64,000 nucleotides of DNA from Chytridium lagenaria (GCA_025449115.1 JAHLKC010000160.1:19831-83830), one strand, 5' to 3'; positions 44,778-57,225 are shown, counted from the stretch's first letter. Notes: a model not told the origin generated them from the letters alone. Made by a program: numbers and translations.

Positions 44778-46164
44778 CCGTCATTTTGTTTGCCAAAGCA
44801 CCTAGTTTAAGAACATATGTCGAAGCACAAGTCTATTTAATTAGCTGCAAAATCTAATTAATTAAACTAAAAAGTAGTGTTTTTTTTTTGATCCATGTAA
44901 TACCTAAAGTGACAAATTCTTGAGAAAACTGATGTTAGGGCCTATTCATCTGTCCTCAATGAACCGAGTCCATATGAAGGCCGAATCCTTATTGTTGGCC
45001 TTCACAAGCACACCGATGAATAATTGTGCCTCTAGCACGCCGACCCCAGGGACTCATGCGGCAAATATCTTAGGGTGGGGTGATCTGGTGCGCTTCAAGA
45101 TTGACTCCATTATGAACGAAGAAAGAAAAGAAGAAGAGCCGGTGAAATGGTTAAGGTGGAGGGGGAGTTCGAGGGTTGCATGGTTGGCTTTGTTCCCAGG
45201 GCCATGCTCATTACAAGAGAAGTTAACCCAGAAGACTGCGCAATGTGAGTAACACGTTGGTTTGCAGTAGTAATCATTGCTAAGGAGACAACTTCTCACC
45301 AAGTTTGCAGATCGCAAATGTTTTCAGAGCACTTCCCCCTGATATTTGTTACGGTCTGACCTCACCAACAGTACCAACGCTGCCACTGTATCACATTTGG
45401 AAAAGAGCTTTATTCCTCTAAAGGCATGTCGTCAGGTGTGACGTGATTGAGGTGAGACGGAAGAGGAATGTTTTCTGGATTGTGATTTGACGAATGGCTT
45501 TTCGTGTAGACGTGGCGAAGAAAGAGGGGTCCCGGTGGGCGAGTGCAAATGCAAGGTATGCCACACTGGAATTGCTCCTGCAGTTGAATCTTGTTTCAAC
45601 TTCATACCAATAAAATGATGTATACGCATCTTCTTTCTACATTATTTATTTAAAGCTACCTAAACTAAACTGACATGTCTTTGTTCACCACTGAAACACC
45701 GTCTACCCTTATGCAAAATTATGAGATTCCATTTTCTGTCTCTTATGGCATCCTCCTTCTTCTGCCACCGTATAAGGGAGGAATGGTGAGCATCATTTTC
45801 CCTTGCAAATTGCATGATGGACTGTCCCCCGAAAGCTTGCGCAGCAACTATCCTGTCCATATTAAGTGTTTTTTTCTTGTTGGATAATTGTTGTTGTGTC
45901 TTTCTGATGAATCCGTGAAGGGAAGCTTCATCATCACTGCTTATCATCATGCAGTTTCGGACAAAAAACTTCGACTTGAAAGTTCTCCACAACTGTTTAA
46001 CCCACAGCCAACATACTTTGAGAATGTGATTTTCTTCATGGATGACAGCTATTTCCCTTTTTTCCATGTTTATTTATTAATAATAAAAGACAAGTCTTGT
46101 ATGTTAAAGCACCAGTAGATTTAATTAGCTGCATGATTTGGTGCTTTGGCATACGAAATGACTG
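44778..46164 (-). mobile_element. pogo/Fot1-type remnant with TIRs and TA target duplication
   Basis: Ends CCGTCATTTTGTTTGCCAAA and, inverted, CAGTCATTTCGTATGCCAAA, both continuing GCACC, are inverted repeats of about 25 bases with three mismatches. TA flanks at 44776-44777 and 46165-46166. The 1387-base body keeps only an N-terminal transposase fragment (minus, about 45760-45930). It is probably non-autonomous after internal deletion. It sits inside copia-derived sequence. Confidence 0.75.
45660..46067 (-). pseudogene. N-terminal helix-turn-helix fragment of a pogo-like transposase
   Basis: Reads NMDRIVAAQAFGGQSIMQFA and HHSSLIRWQKKEDAIRDR, a helix-turn-helix of the kind that opens pogo/Tigger transposases. 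The frame then diverges and no DDE domain follows within the element. Confidence 0.5.
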
Positions 46165-47390
46165 TAAGACGTCACTCAGATAAACTCACACAAAGGAGTT
46201 ACGCAATATATGTTGACCTCTTCACGTATGTGGTTGAAACTTGATTATTACAACCGTATTGATATTTTTTCGGGTGAGGTCTCACTTTATACGGTGGACT
46301 CTCCGCAGCAGACTAAAACGGATGCTGAAATTTTGGTTTCATTCAAATTAAATTAAGCGCATTACAGTGCCACAAAGAAGATGACTTACTCTTGCACGGC
46401 AATGGAGAGGGTTTTTTACCGGTGGTGTGTTCCAACAAGTTTGATTTGATTCTGGCATACACCAAACAGTTTTGGCACCATGTACTGATGAGCATAATGG
46501 CATGGCGGAACAGAATAATCATACTGTTAACGGAATGCTGAAGGCTATGCTGCTCTTGGCCGTGGCTTCTGGTGATCTCTGTGGAGAAGTAGATTAGCTG
46601 CATTTAACTTCTCAACTGTTTTTCACAACGTTGACTGGGTCTGCGTTCCCTGTTTAAGGTCTGCCACTGCCAGCTATCTAGATTCTCTTGGCTTTGCACT
46701 TGCGGTTGTTGTGCAAACGTCTATGTTCCGGTCAAGATACAAGATAAGAGCGCTCCTCAATTCGCATTGGGTTGGTTTGTCAGTATTTATACGCTTGATT
46801 ATCATGTTCTTGTGGATCAACATGTTTTAGTTTCTCCTCATGTTCGTTTCTTTGAAACTGTTTTTGTTTAATCAATTACTCTTCTCCCTTCTTCCTCTAA
46901 CCCTCCTTCTCCTTCATTGTCACTGCCTCTGTTTTACAGCTTGATTCACTTGCTTCTGCATCAGATCTATTAAACCCTACTGTTTAACTGTCCTCTACAC
47001 GAACGAATTTTTCTTCATATTTGCCGATCCGTCCCCTCCTCCTTCTCCCACGTGCAACTCATAATCTTCTTCTTAACATTCCTCAAGTACCACGTGTTTC
47101 CTCCCCTCTGCCCTGAATTTGAGTTAGATCCCTCCGTTGACCATCACCTCCCTCCTCTGACTTTATTCTGAAAATGTTAACACTCGTGCTGCTGCAATGT
47201 GAAGAATTACATTATTCACATGGCCTATGGATCATAAGGACATTTTGTCTAAGTCCGTTGAGTTCCGTTATATCCTGCTCGACGCGTATATTTACGCAAT
47301 CCTCCTTCTTTCCCTTTGGGTTTTTATACATAGTTTTTCCCCACGTTCATAGGGTTTTTATTGAAGGAGGTGGCGCGCATATGTGCCGTT
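46165..47390 (+). mobile_element. degenerate copia integrase region and LTR-like end
   Basis: Near 46470-46560 the plus strand reads CTDEHNGMAEQNNHTVNGML, a copia integrase motif (HNGxAE) with the catalytic Glu kept. Upstream and downstream frames are broken. 47320-47390 resembles the LTR-like segment at 43200. It is interrupted at 47390 by the gypsy element. Confidence 0.6.
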
Positions 47391-47882
47391 GTAACAGATT
47401 TAGTCGGAAGTGAGGTTGTGACGGGAGAAGTTAAAAGAGTGACTGGAGATGGTTCTACAAGGAGTGACGGGAAGGAGTACGCGAATGTTTTACGCGTCTC
47501 CTCTCATTAGTTTACGCGTTATGATATTATTTCTGTTTATTTCCACTTGAGCTATATTGTTTGCGGGAGGGTTGGAATTCTTGGCGGTGACGCGTCACGC
47601 GTCACGCGTTAGGCGTGCGGGATTTGCAGGTGGGAGCTGGGATTCAAAGTCAGAATTTATGGGTGGGACAAACGGGCGGGGATTTTGTATTATTATTTTC
47701 TTTTGGTGTGTTTTGACGGAAGACTGAAGGGATCGAAGGAGACGACGGGTGGTTCGAGTTTTTCTTTTGCTTAATTAAAGAGGAAATAAAATTGTGAGAG
47801 GAAGTTTTAAAGGGCCATCCTGAAAGAGAAGAAGACGGCGGATTCAGACGTACAGCGATCAACGTCGAATTCACGCGTTATA
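47391..47882 (+). repeat. 5' LTR of gypsy element
   Basis: Begins (T)GTAACAGATTTAG and ends GCGTTATA, so the ends are TGTAAC...GTTATA, an imperfect inverted pair rather than TG...CA. Contains GGCGGTGACGCGTCACGCGT. Confidence 0.92.
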
Positions 47883-47884
47883 AC

Positions 47885-47901
47885 TGGTGGTTGCGTCCAG
47901 G
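47885..47901 (+). other. primer-binding site of gypsy element
   Basis: TGGTGGTTGCGTCCAGG starts two bases after the LTR. TGG pairs with a tRNA CCA end; the primer would have an acceptor strand CGCAACC and discriminator A. The tRNA is not in this window. Confidence 0.6.
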
Positions 47902-48008
47902 AAGAAAAGTGTTAGGCAAGTGATCTAGCCATTTTCCTTTATTAGACAGCGCTGCCCTGCAGCGTTTATTTGTTTTCCCTTATTGCATAGTACAAAGAGG
48001 TTACAGGA

Positions 48009-49480
48009 ATGAAGCCCTTTGATCTCAAGGACCCGGAGGGCCACTTGGAGCGGGTGGAGAAAACATGTCTGAAGAAGGGATTGAGGAAGGATGAGGAGAA
48101 GGCTCTGGAGTTAGTGACGACATTTACAAAAGGGGATGCAAAGACTCTCTACAGGAATTGGGTAGACGAGCAAGAGAAAACATCAGCTAGAGGGCCGGGT
48201 TTTCAAACCAACGTTCGATGAAATAGCGGATTGGCTGAAGGACACATATGGTGAGGGAAGGAAAACCATCGAGGATTTGAGGAGTATTGTCGACAGGAGC
48301 AAGGAGAAACGTTGGACTGCTGAAAGATTTAGGAACAAGTTCACCGAAGCCTACGAAAAACGAGAGCCTACCATCACTGACGCCGAGGGTGCCAGACTCT
48401 TCGTGAAAGGGTTGCCGACAAGGGTGCGAGAGGTCTTAGAGTCGAACAAAGATCTTTTTGACGACGAAACAGACCAGTACAAGGTTCCGCTGATGAAACT
48501 TGTGCACGCAACGAGAGGGAAGAAAGCGAAAAGAGTGGATAGGAAGGGCAAAGGAAAAGCTGAATCTGATGGGAGTGATGGGGATCGCAGTGAAGAGACC
48601 GCAGAAGACACCAGCGAATCGGACTTAACAGGAACCTCCTCAGAGGAATCTTCATCAGAAGAGGAAGGGAAGGGTACAGTAGAAAAAAGAGAGGGGAGAA
48701 GCAGTAGAGAGAAGCGGAGGAAACGAGGGAAACGGACAAAGTGGGGGAGAAAGAGCAAACATCGTACGTCGGTGAAGAAGGATGACGAAGTTACAAAGGG
48801 TCTGAGGAAAGAGATAGAGAGATTGAAGGAGGAGAGAACTAGGGAGGGAAGAAAAGTTAAGAGAGGAAAGACTAAGGGGGGAAAAGGGTGGAGTGAGCAG
48901 CGGAGGAGAGATCAGCGAATTGACGGCACAAATGAAGGCGCTGGCGCTGACAGTCAGCGAGCTCGCGAAGAGACCTTCAGTAGCATCAACAACGCCGACA
49001 CCACATTTGGTAGGAGGCCCTCCTTACAGCGGGAGTCGGCCTCCGAGACCGCCGCTTGATCCCGACCGCCCGAGGAACTGCTATGTTTGTGACTCCACGG
49101 AGCATCAAACAAGGTCTTGCCCTGTGTTCGACGAGCTGGTAAAGTTAGGGTGGCCTCTCAAGAAAGAGAACGGCTACGTGGTAGTACGCACGGAGGATGG
49201 CGTTTCCCAAGATGTCGGAGTTGGATACGGACGAGGGGGAATTGCTGGGGTTCTTGTCCAAAAGTTTCCTCATTTACAAGTCAAACCAGCTGTAGAGACA
49301 GGGAACGTACGAATGGCAGTTCTTGAGCTGAGGAAGGATGAAGAGATTAGGGACGGTGAGAGGAAAGAGTGGCTTGATTGGCAAAGGAGGTACGGGAGAG
49401 GGCACGGGGAGGGTGGCATCCCAACAGGGAAGGTGTATGCATCGAGGATAGTGGTGGACGCGGCGGGTGGGAGTCTCTAA
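48009..49480 (+). pseudogene. gag of gypsy element, frame-broken
   Basis: Starts MKPFDLKDPEGHLERVEKTC. The frame shifts near 48195-48205 to reach FDEIADWLKDTYGEGRKTIE and LFVKGLPTRVREVLESNKDL (capsid-like), then a Ser/Glu/Lys-rich linker (48520-48880), and shifts again near 48890 to the nucleocapsid knuckle CYVCDSTEHQTRSC (C-x2-C-x4-H-x4-C) at about 49081-49122. It ends VVDAAGGSL at 49480. Confidence 0.75.
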
Positions 49481-50526
49481 AGGAGAGGGTGGGAGCCGAT
49501 GGGAACATGCCGTTGAATACTTTCGTAGCCACAGAAGGAAGTAAGGAGGGGAATAACGGGAAAATTTCCATTGACGCAAGGGTCGGTGGGGCGGTGTCTT
49601 CCTTGGCAAGAACGATCTTACGAGCGAAGAAACGTCAGTCACGCTGATGTAGAGTTGGTAGAGCGCACCTGGAGCTGAAGACAGGTTACAAAGGGAAAGG
49701 TGTTATGCCACTTGAGGATTTCATCGGGGTCGTGGTGGATGACCGAGAGGCAGAAAGGGGTAGCGAGATTTACTTGGGGAAGAGAGAGAGAAGGCGAAGA
49801 TACGGATGAGAAACTAGGAAAAAGCAGGCGAGGGCTGGATTAGCGGGGGAGTCAGGGTCGTCCATGAGTCTTGACGAGGAAGATAGTAGGAGGGGGGCAG
49901 AGAAGGTCGGGTCATCCTTGCCGTCGGAGAGGAAGGGGGGCTGGTGAAGAAGCTCGAAAGGTATCTTGGGGCAAAAGAGAGACGGCAGGGGCTAAGAAAT
50001 CGGTGAAACCTACGGAGTCGGGGAGGTTCGAGGAGAGAAAACAGTTGGAGGATGTCATAAAGGGTTCAACGCCAACAGAGGAAAGGAAAAGGCCCAAGCT
50101 TTAAATACCTTTCTCAACTGCAAGAAGGATTCCAAACGCATCGAAAGACATAGCGGACGTGATACTCAAAACGCCGGTAACGGTGACGGCAGGTAGCTGA
50201 TGAGCCTATCTGGAATCCGCAGAGAGATGCAGAAGATCACAAACCTAAGGAAAGTATCTATTCCGCAAGCAAGCCTTGTGGGAGTTCAAGAGACAAGCAG
50301 TGATGAAGACGACGGCGATGACGAGATGGAATACCTAGAGAGGACGTTGTTTGAACCATAGGGGACTCGCGTTTCGTGGGGGTTGAATTCGGGACGTGTC
50401 ACTCAGCGAAGGGGGGGCGGGGATGGAAGATGAGGAAAAAGTCAGAGAAGAGATTTTTGCGCAAGTCGAAGAGGACGGGGGGGGGGAAGGAAGAATGATG
50501 CGAGAAAGTGGCCAAAGATTCGACCC

Positions 50527-50960
50527 TTGGTCACTCAATCCCCTCACCTGACGGAGGTGGAGGTGGTGTCGATGGAGGGAGGCCTTTATATTCCGAGAGT
50601 GCCAAATGACGATGGTTCGCAGATGAATCTAGTATCGAGGGGTTTGGCGGGTGAGATTGAGAAAAGAGGAGTGAAGATCCATTGGGATTTCACTTTCAAC
50701 ATGCGTTCGGCTAACGGAAGTATCGACAAACTTGAGGGAATGATCCCAATTTGCCAGTATTTGTGGGAGGTGTCAGATTTGAAATAGCGGCTCTGGTTGT
50801 AGGGGACAACGCGCCCTTTGCGCTACTTTGGGGTTCACCAGCGAATCAAGCAGCAGCAACGAGAACGGTTAGGGACCCTAAAACAAAGGAAATGACGGTC
50901 TGGATGCAGAACCAGAGGGATTCTCGGTGTTTTACACGCGCTACGAGGCTTTGATTCGCG
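50527..50960 (+). pseudogene. retropepsin-like protease of gypsy element, frame-broken
   Basis: The active-site region reads PRVPNDDGSQMNLVSRGL (D-D-G-S) near 50598-50650. The flap/C-terminal part ALVVGDNAPFALLWGSPA near 50790-50845 lies in another frame. Confidence 0.6.
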
Positions 50961-51979
50961 CGACGTGTTGGTTAACGACGAGGCAAAAACCTATAAGGGA
51001 GTCAGGAAGGCGGAAAGGGACCGAGAGCTAAGAGCTAAGATGGGGGAGGATTTTGGAGGGGCCTGGCCGTGGAGGGGGTTCGGGCCGAGATGTGTTGAAG
51101 GAAGGGTGTTAGAGGTTGGGGGGGGGGGCGACGAGGGAGAAATGTGTCAGGGAAATAGAGAAGAAAAGAAAAAGGGAACGGAGGATAGAAGGGAGTAGTA
51201 AGGGGGAAGGAAACAAAAAAATAACAAAGAAGGAAAATGGTCGCATGAAACGTCGGAGTTTGGTTTAGGAAAAGAAAGAAAGACGAGAGAATCGAGGCAG
51301 GAAGCGCAGAGAATGCTATAAAAGAAAAAGGAACAGCAGGAAGTCGGGATATAAGTGGTTCAGGAGACCATGAAGGGAGCCGGGAGGGAATAAGAGAAAA
51401 TAGTTATGGCGTTGGGAGGTGTTCGTATGTGGAGGGTTTAAAAAGGGAGGTGCTATGAAGGATGCGATGACAGGTAAAGGGAGGAGAAAACTAAAGAGAT
51501 TGGTTAGAGAAGCGGGTTTGAGGATTGAAGAAGGGGAAGAAGTGGTGGGATATATGAAGAGGGAGGAAGAATATAGGGTGGGGAAAAATCGCCGAGGCGT
51601 TAGGAAAATCGCTCAACAGTTCTGAAACCTTGTCAGAGGAGGAGGAGAGGAGGGTAACGTGGGCGACGATGGAATGGGGAGAGGCTTGGAAAGGGGACCG
51701 GGAGCGTCGGCTTAATGCTGAGAGCCGATTTCTGGAAGTAACGGGGGAGTTGATGGGGTTCAGCATGGGGGCAAAATACAAACCGGTCGCGAAGAAGAAG
51801 AGACCAGCTCAAGTATCGTTGGAGGGCGGTCACAAGCCAATGAATTGGACTGTGGTAGATATGAGCAAGAATGAAGGGGACGTGGATTCGTGCCGCCTTA
51901 ACGTAGAAAGGGTAGACGCCATGTTAGAGGTAATATCATGAACGAGGCAGAGCAGGAGCGATGAAGGAGGTACTTTACC

Positions 51980-54880
51980 GACGACACAAAGCGTTCTCGT
52001 TCACCTTAAGCCGAGAGGGGGAAAGTCAGACCAGAGGTATTTCCGCCGGGTGAAAAATACAAACGATACCACACAAGCCGTGGCGAATGAAGAGTTACCC
52101 GGTGCCCCAGGCGCTGATTGAGAAGTTTGGTAGGGTTATTGAGGGAGAAACTGGAAGCAGGGGTCGCAGAGGCCGTCATGCGGGGCGTATTCGTCAAGAT
52201 GGTTTGTGGTCCAGAAAAAGGACGGGAGCCTACGCTTCATATAAGACCTTCAGCCACTCAACGAGGTCACAGTTCAGTACTCTCTGCTCACGCCACACAT
52301 GGAGGACATAACGCAGCGCTTCGCCGCACGGGGCATTTACTCGACTTTCGACTGTCATAGCTACTTTGATCAGATACCGTTGGATGAGGAGAGCAGGGAC
52401 TGACAGCAGTTGGTACTCCGCTGGGTCTGCTGAGGATGACGGGGTTACCTCAGGGGTGGACGAACTCGCCAATGTATAGTCAACAACTGAGCCTTAAGGT
52501 TTTCCATCGATGGATACCGAAGAAAGGTTGGCCATTCATCGACGACATGCCGTTGAGGGGTAGATCAGTGGAGGAATGGACGAGACCTTGGACGAAAGAG
52601 GGGTGAGAGTGAGTGTGAGGGAGCATATAGAAGATGTCGATGGAGTTTTAGGGGATGCGGAGGAAGCAGGGATTACCTTCTCTGGGGCAAAAACACGGGT
52701 GGGAGTAGGACGGATTGAAGTTTTGGGGCATGACTGTGACGCAGATGGGCGGCATCCAAAGAAGAAGAAGAGAGACGCTATTCAGGACTGGCCTATGCCT
52801 ATGAGCGTTAGTCAAGTGCGGTCCTTTTTGGGGGCTGTCGGTACGTTCAGAATGTATGTGGACGGTTTTTCAGTCATTGCAGAGCCGCTCCACGCCCTGA
52901 CAAGGAAGGGAGCGGTTCTCGAATTTCCGTTTGAGGAGGGTAGTGATGAGATGGAAGCCTTTGAGGAGCTAAAGCGACGAATGAGGAGTCCACCGGCGTT
53001 GCGTCCACTTGTGTATGGAGATGAAACTCGGCCTCCTATGTTGACAGTGGATGCTGGACCGCTTGGGGAGGGAGGGATGATAACGCAGAGAGATAAGAAG
53101 GGCGGGGTGTACGCTGTGAGGTTTTATTCGGGACTCTTCAGGGAGTACGAACGGAACTACTCACAACACAAGAGAGAGATGTGTGGGTTGGTTCGAAACT
53201 TAAAGAGGGGGTTTCCTTATTTCTACGGGGTCAGATTCGAGGTTTACGTGGACGCTAGGAGCTTCATCGGGTCGTTGAACAACCCATTAATTCACGACCC
53301 GACGATCATGAGGTGGGCCGCTTACGTGCGTACTTTTGATGCTAAGATATACCACATCGCGGGCGTGAAGAATAAAATGTGCGACGCGTTGAGTAGGCAG
53401 TACGACAAACCGTGGAGAGATTCGGAGGTGGAGGATTCTGGGTTGGAGGAGCACATAGATGAGAGGCTGGACGCATTCATGGGGGTCGTGGGCATGATAG
53501 AGGGGGAAGGAAGGTTCCGTGACGAAGAGTATGAAGACGATCTATACCTGCTTTTGATAGGGAGTTACGTAAGTGGGCGATTGACGGAGAAGCCCCATGG
53601 GATAGAGAAGAAGGAGTGGAAGAAGATTCAAAAGGAAGCAGAGAGGTTTTATCTGAGAGAGGGGCTTCTATTTAGGAGAACAAAAGGGGGGAGGTCGTCG
53701 GTTAGGGTCGTGGGTCTTGAGAATGAGAGGAGGGAGATAGTTAGGAGCTTCCATGAGGATTTGAGAGAGGGTGGAGCGCATCGCGGGGAGCGGTCAACCT
53801 ACGTGAGGGTAGCGGAGAGGTATTGGTGGGGTAGAATGGGAGTAGAAGTTAGAGAGTACGTAAGGACATGCGAGAGGTGTCAGATGAACACCCGGCTACG
53901 TGTGTATGAAAGGAGCTTACCAACATTGTTGACTCCGGTGGCCTTCTTCCACTGGTACGTTGATTACGTAACCTTCGCCGAAGCTGGGGCGAAAAAGGGA
54001 GCGATAATATTCAGAGAGGCGTTGACAGGGTGGGTGGTGGGTCAGGCTATGGGGCCGAGCAACGCAAGAGTTGTGTTCGAAACATACCTGAACCAGATAC
54101 ACTACGTGTTTGGGCCAGCCTCAATTATAACAGTTGATGGAGGGGAACTGAAGAGGGATGAAATCATAGAGGAGGCAAAGAGGCGGGGTATTCGATTAGA
54201 AAGAGTTTTAAGGTATCATCCTCAGTCAAATGGGCCTGTCGAGCGAGGACATGGGCCGATCATTCAGGCTCTTCGACGCTTGACACCGAGGGACAAGAAA
54301 AACTGGCCTAGACATTTTCAGGCGGTATTATGGGCGGACAGGACGGCGGTGCGGGCAGATACGTATGGGATGAGCCCGTATGAAATGGTGTTTGGGCAGA
54401 GACCGGTGTTTCCTCTTGAACACATCGTAGAAAGTGAGACTGTGTTGAATTGGAGGCAGATGAGCAGGGAGGAAATGTTAGCGTGCAGAGGAAGATTGAT
54501 CTTGAGAAGAGCTGCAGATGTGAAGAAGGCGCACGAAGACATTACAGAAAGACGGCGAAAGAGGAGAGAATTTTGGGATAATCATCATCGTCTCCGCGAG
54601 ACACCGCTGCAAGTCGGAGAGCTCGTATTGTGGAGGGATTGCACCTTAGATGAGACATATGGCGCAAGCTGGACGACCGGTATTCGGGGCCTTACGTGGT
54701 CAGTGGGGGTCCCCATAAGAACGGGTATCGGTTAAGAGAACTAGACGGTACCAGAATGGAGAAACCGGTGGCAGGAGATCAGCTTATCTTGTTCCGTAGT
54801 AGGGAGGACATGAATGGGGATGAAGAGAGGCCAGTCTTTCGAGAGGAGCAGCAGGCTGAAGTTGCTGGGGGAGTCTGAGT
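51980..54880 (+). pseudogene. pol (reverse transcriptase, RNase H, integrase) of gypsy element, partly frame-broken
   Basis: Reverse transcriptase pieces lie in changing frames: FDCHSYFDQIPLDEESRD (about 52345), GLPQGWTNSPMYSQQ (about 52443) and the catalytic PFIDDM (about 52531). From 52576 one frame stays open to 54735: RIEVLGHDCDADGRHPKKKK, VRSFLGAVGTFRMYVDGFS, RNase H (LTVDAGPLGEGG, NYSQHKREMCGLV, YVDARSFIGSL), integrase zinc-binding part (HRGERSTY...CERCQM) and core (YVDYVTF, IITVDGG, PQSNGPVERGHG giving D, D, E). A shift near 54680 separates the GPYVVSGGPHKNGYRLRELD end (to about 54878). Confidence 0.85.
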
Positions 54881-55044
54881 CAGCTGAAAGCGAAGAAACA
54901 GAAAGAAGAGAGGATGGGGTGGAAGAGACGGACGGGGAGGAGGAAGAGGTTCCGCTGCGGCGCTTGCGGCGGGGCGCTCGCCTCGCTTAAGTTGGTAGTG
55001 GGTCGGGCGAGGGCGCCCGATGCCTTCGGCGAGGGTCGTGGGTT

Positions 55045-55538
55045 GTAACAGATTTAGTCGGAAGTGAGGTTGTGACGGGAGAAGTTAAAAGAGTGACTGG
55101 AGATGGTTCTACAAGGAGTGACGGGAAGGAGTACGCGAATGTTTTACGCGTCTCCTCTCATTAGTTTACGCGTTATGATATTTATTTCTGTTTATTTCCA
55201 CTTGAGCTATATTGTTTGCGGGAGGGGTTGGAATTCTTGGCGGTGACGCGTCACGCGTCACGCGTTAGGCGTGCGGGATTTGCAGGTGGGAGCTGGGATT
55301 CAAAGTCAGAATTTATGGGTGGGACAAACGGGCGGGGATTTTGTATTATTATTTTCTTTTGGTGTGTTTTGACGGAAGACTGAAGGGATCGAAGGAGACG
55401 ACGGGTGGTTCGAGTTTTTCTTTTGCTTAATTAAAGAGGAAATAAAATTGTGAGAGGAAGTTTTAAAGGGCCATCCTGAAAGAGAAGAAGACGGCGGATT
55501 CAGACGTACAGCGATCAACGTCGAATTCACGCGTTATA
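55045..55538 (+). repeat. 3' LTR of gypsy element
   Basis: Matches the 5' LTR except for one extra T (GATATTTATT) and one extra G (GGGAGGGGTTGG). Preceded by a purine-rich GAGGGTCGTGGGT tract. Confidence 0.93.
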
Positions 55539-56548
55539 CCGTTTATATGTGTGTGCATATGTTGTGCCAATTATTTATTTGTATTTTGTGTATTACTTTA
55601 ATATGAGAGATTTCTTGATTTAATTTGTACCTGTTGAATCCAGTAGTTGATATTGAGTTGATCCCCTATCCTCTATCACCATGCGCGTGGCCTTGTGGCG
55701 TGATCTCCTCTTCACTCTTAGTTGGATGACAGTCGACCCCTCTGCCCCCTTACCACCTGGTGAAGCTACAATCCGGCCGTTTGAGACGGAAGGCTGTGAT
55801 GGAATCCCTCCTCATTCACAGTGTCCTTTAGTCAAGGCTTGGTCAGCTACATTCCACCTCTGGTGCTCTCCAACCCGATGATCAGGTGCTAACGGCAGGC
55901 AATGAGTGAGCTTACCCTGTTCTAAGCTCTGAGAGGCAAACGAGAGCCCATGTTCCAAAAGGTGCCATAGTAGGGTGGCATGGAGACTTATAGCCATCCC
56001 CGCTTGCCAGGAGACAATCTGGTGCTGATGTTGGTTTAGAAGCAAGGTAAGTCGATAATGAAGGTACTAAACATGTTCCCTTCTCCCTTAAATAAGCAGA
56101 ATCTCGCGATCACTCACCCACACCATCGCCAAACAACATTAACATCACTTAGATTCAGGAGTACATCCTGTCCCTAGGTGCTCTGTGGACTTGCTCTGCT
56201 GGAGCAACTCCTTTACTCTTCTCCCTACCCCCTAGTCGAAGCTAGGTAGGGAGGGATGGGTCAAGAGAAGATCACAACAATTTTTCATTCTCCTGGCCCT
56301 GTTGAACGTCAAAGTTCTCAACTTGCTGGGCAATTTCTTGCGTGGTCAACCCGCCCTGGTGAAGTTCTTTCCCATTTTTCTCCTTTTAATCCATCATCTT
56401 TTCACACCATAAATCCCCATCTTACCCCTTCTTCTTCTGTCAATTCACAGGACATATATTCCTCAGTGAGACTAACTAACTCTCCGGCACCAGTCTTGCG
56501 GTACTTGACTTGTTGCTGTTCTCGCAATATCTCACCCACTTCAAGCTA
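55539..56548 (+). mobile_element. copia-derived remnant between two insertions
   Basis: Continues the copia sequence cut by the gypsy element. Broken frames read SPGPVERQSSQLAGQFLAW and SFHTINPHLTPSSSVNS, compatible with the low-complexity stretch between copia integrase and reverse transcriptase. Not certain. Confidence 0.4.
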
Positions 56549-56712
56549 CCGTAATTTGGTCGGTCCTGACCCCACTATTTTTTGTGTTGGCTGTGACCCC
56601 AACTCATTTACTTAGCAGCCAATGTTTACTAATTAAATCTGAATAATTTTTTTTTTGCTCTTTCGTAATACCATAGTCTGACAAACACAACCTTTACTGA
56701 AAACATTTTCTA

Positions 56713-57132
56713 TCATGCAAGGCCAACCAAGCGTCGACGACGGCACTGGAACTCGAGTCCTCATCTTCGGGCTCCTCAAAAGTACGAACGGAAGGTCCTG
56801 CATGGAACACAACGAATTGCGACTCTCCTTGTGGGAAGAATCTCGAGGCTAATGACCTCATCGCCTTCAGAGCCTGCATGGTGGAACGGGAAGATAATGG
56901 AAAGCACGAAATACACAATCAAGGTTGTCCGCATGCAGCACGGACAAGAGACATGCACAGTGGGATTTTTCCCAGAGCTTTTCTTCATCAAAAGGAAATG
57001 TATGTCAATAAGTTTGCGCAAGTTGTTGAACTCCTGCATGAATCCGACAACAAACAAGTCCGCCGTTACAGCCATCAAAACGGAGGAGTGGCAATCGGAC
57101 TTCTTCTAGACTCAATCCCCTTGTTTGAATAA
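56713..57132 (+). CDS. unexplained plus-strand open frame in the pogo element
   Basis: Open from a stop at 56698 to 57132 (first ATG 56878). Reads CGKNLEANDLIAFRACMVER, CPHAARTRDMHSGIFPRAFL, NKFAQVVELLHESDNKQVRR and YSHQNGGVAIGLLLDSIPLF. It has a regular Cys/His content and looks like real protein, opposite in strand to the transposase and beyond its stop. No start codon in the first half, so an upstream exon or decay is implied. It could be an accessory ORF or captured gene piece. Confidence 0.4.
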   Translation, partial: SCKANQASTTALELESSSSGSSKVRTEGPAWNTTNCDSPCGKNLEANDLIAFRACMVEREDNGKHEIHNQGCPHAARTRDMHSGIFPRAFLHQKEMYVNKFAQVVELLHESDNKQVRRYSHQNGGVAIGLLLDSIPLFE

Positions 57133-57225
57133 TGTGTTTCTAATGATTTTCTTAACAACAATATATAATCTTTAACTTATACGGATTTATTGTAATTTTA
57201 AAATCCTCAACGGATTACCCTCCCG

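Larger units (their letters stand above)
47391..55538 (+). mobile_element. complete Ty3/gypsy-type LTR retrotransposon, recent insertion
   Basis: Two LTRs (492 and 494 bases) differ only by two single-base indels. The 5-mer CCGTT flanks the element (47386-47390 and 55539-55543). Gene order is gag, protease, reverse transcriptase, RNase H, integrase. It is inserted in copia-derived sequence. Reading frames of gag and pol are broken at many points in spite of the young LTRs. Confidence 0.92.

Noticed and set aside
48351..48758. Ser/Leu-rich minus-strand frames opposite gag
   Set aside because: Antisense shadows of the Ser/Glu/Lys-rich gag linker.
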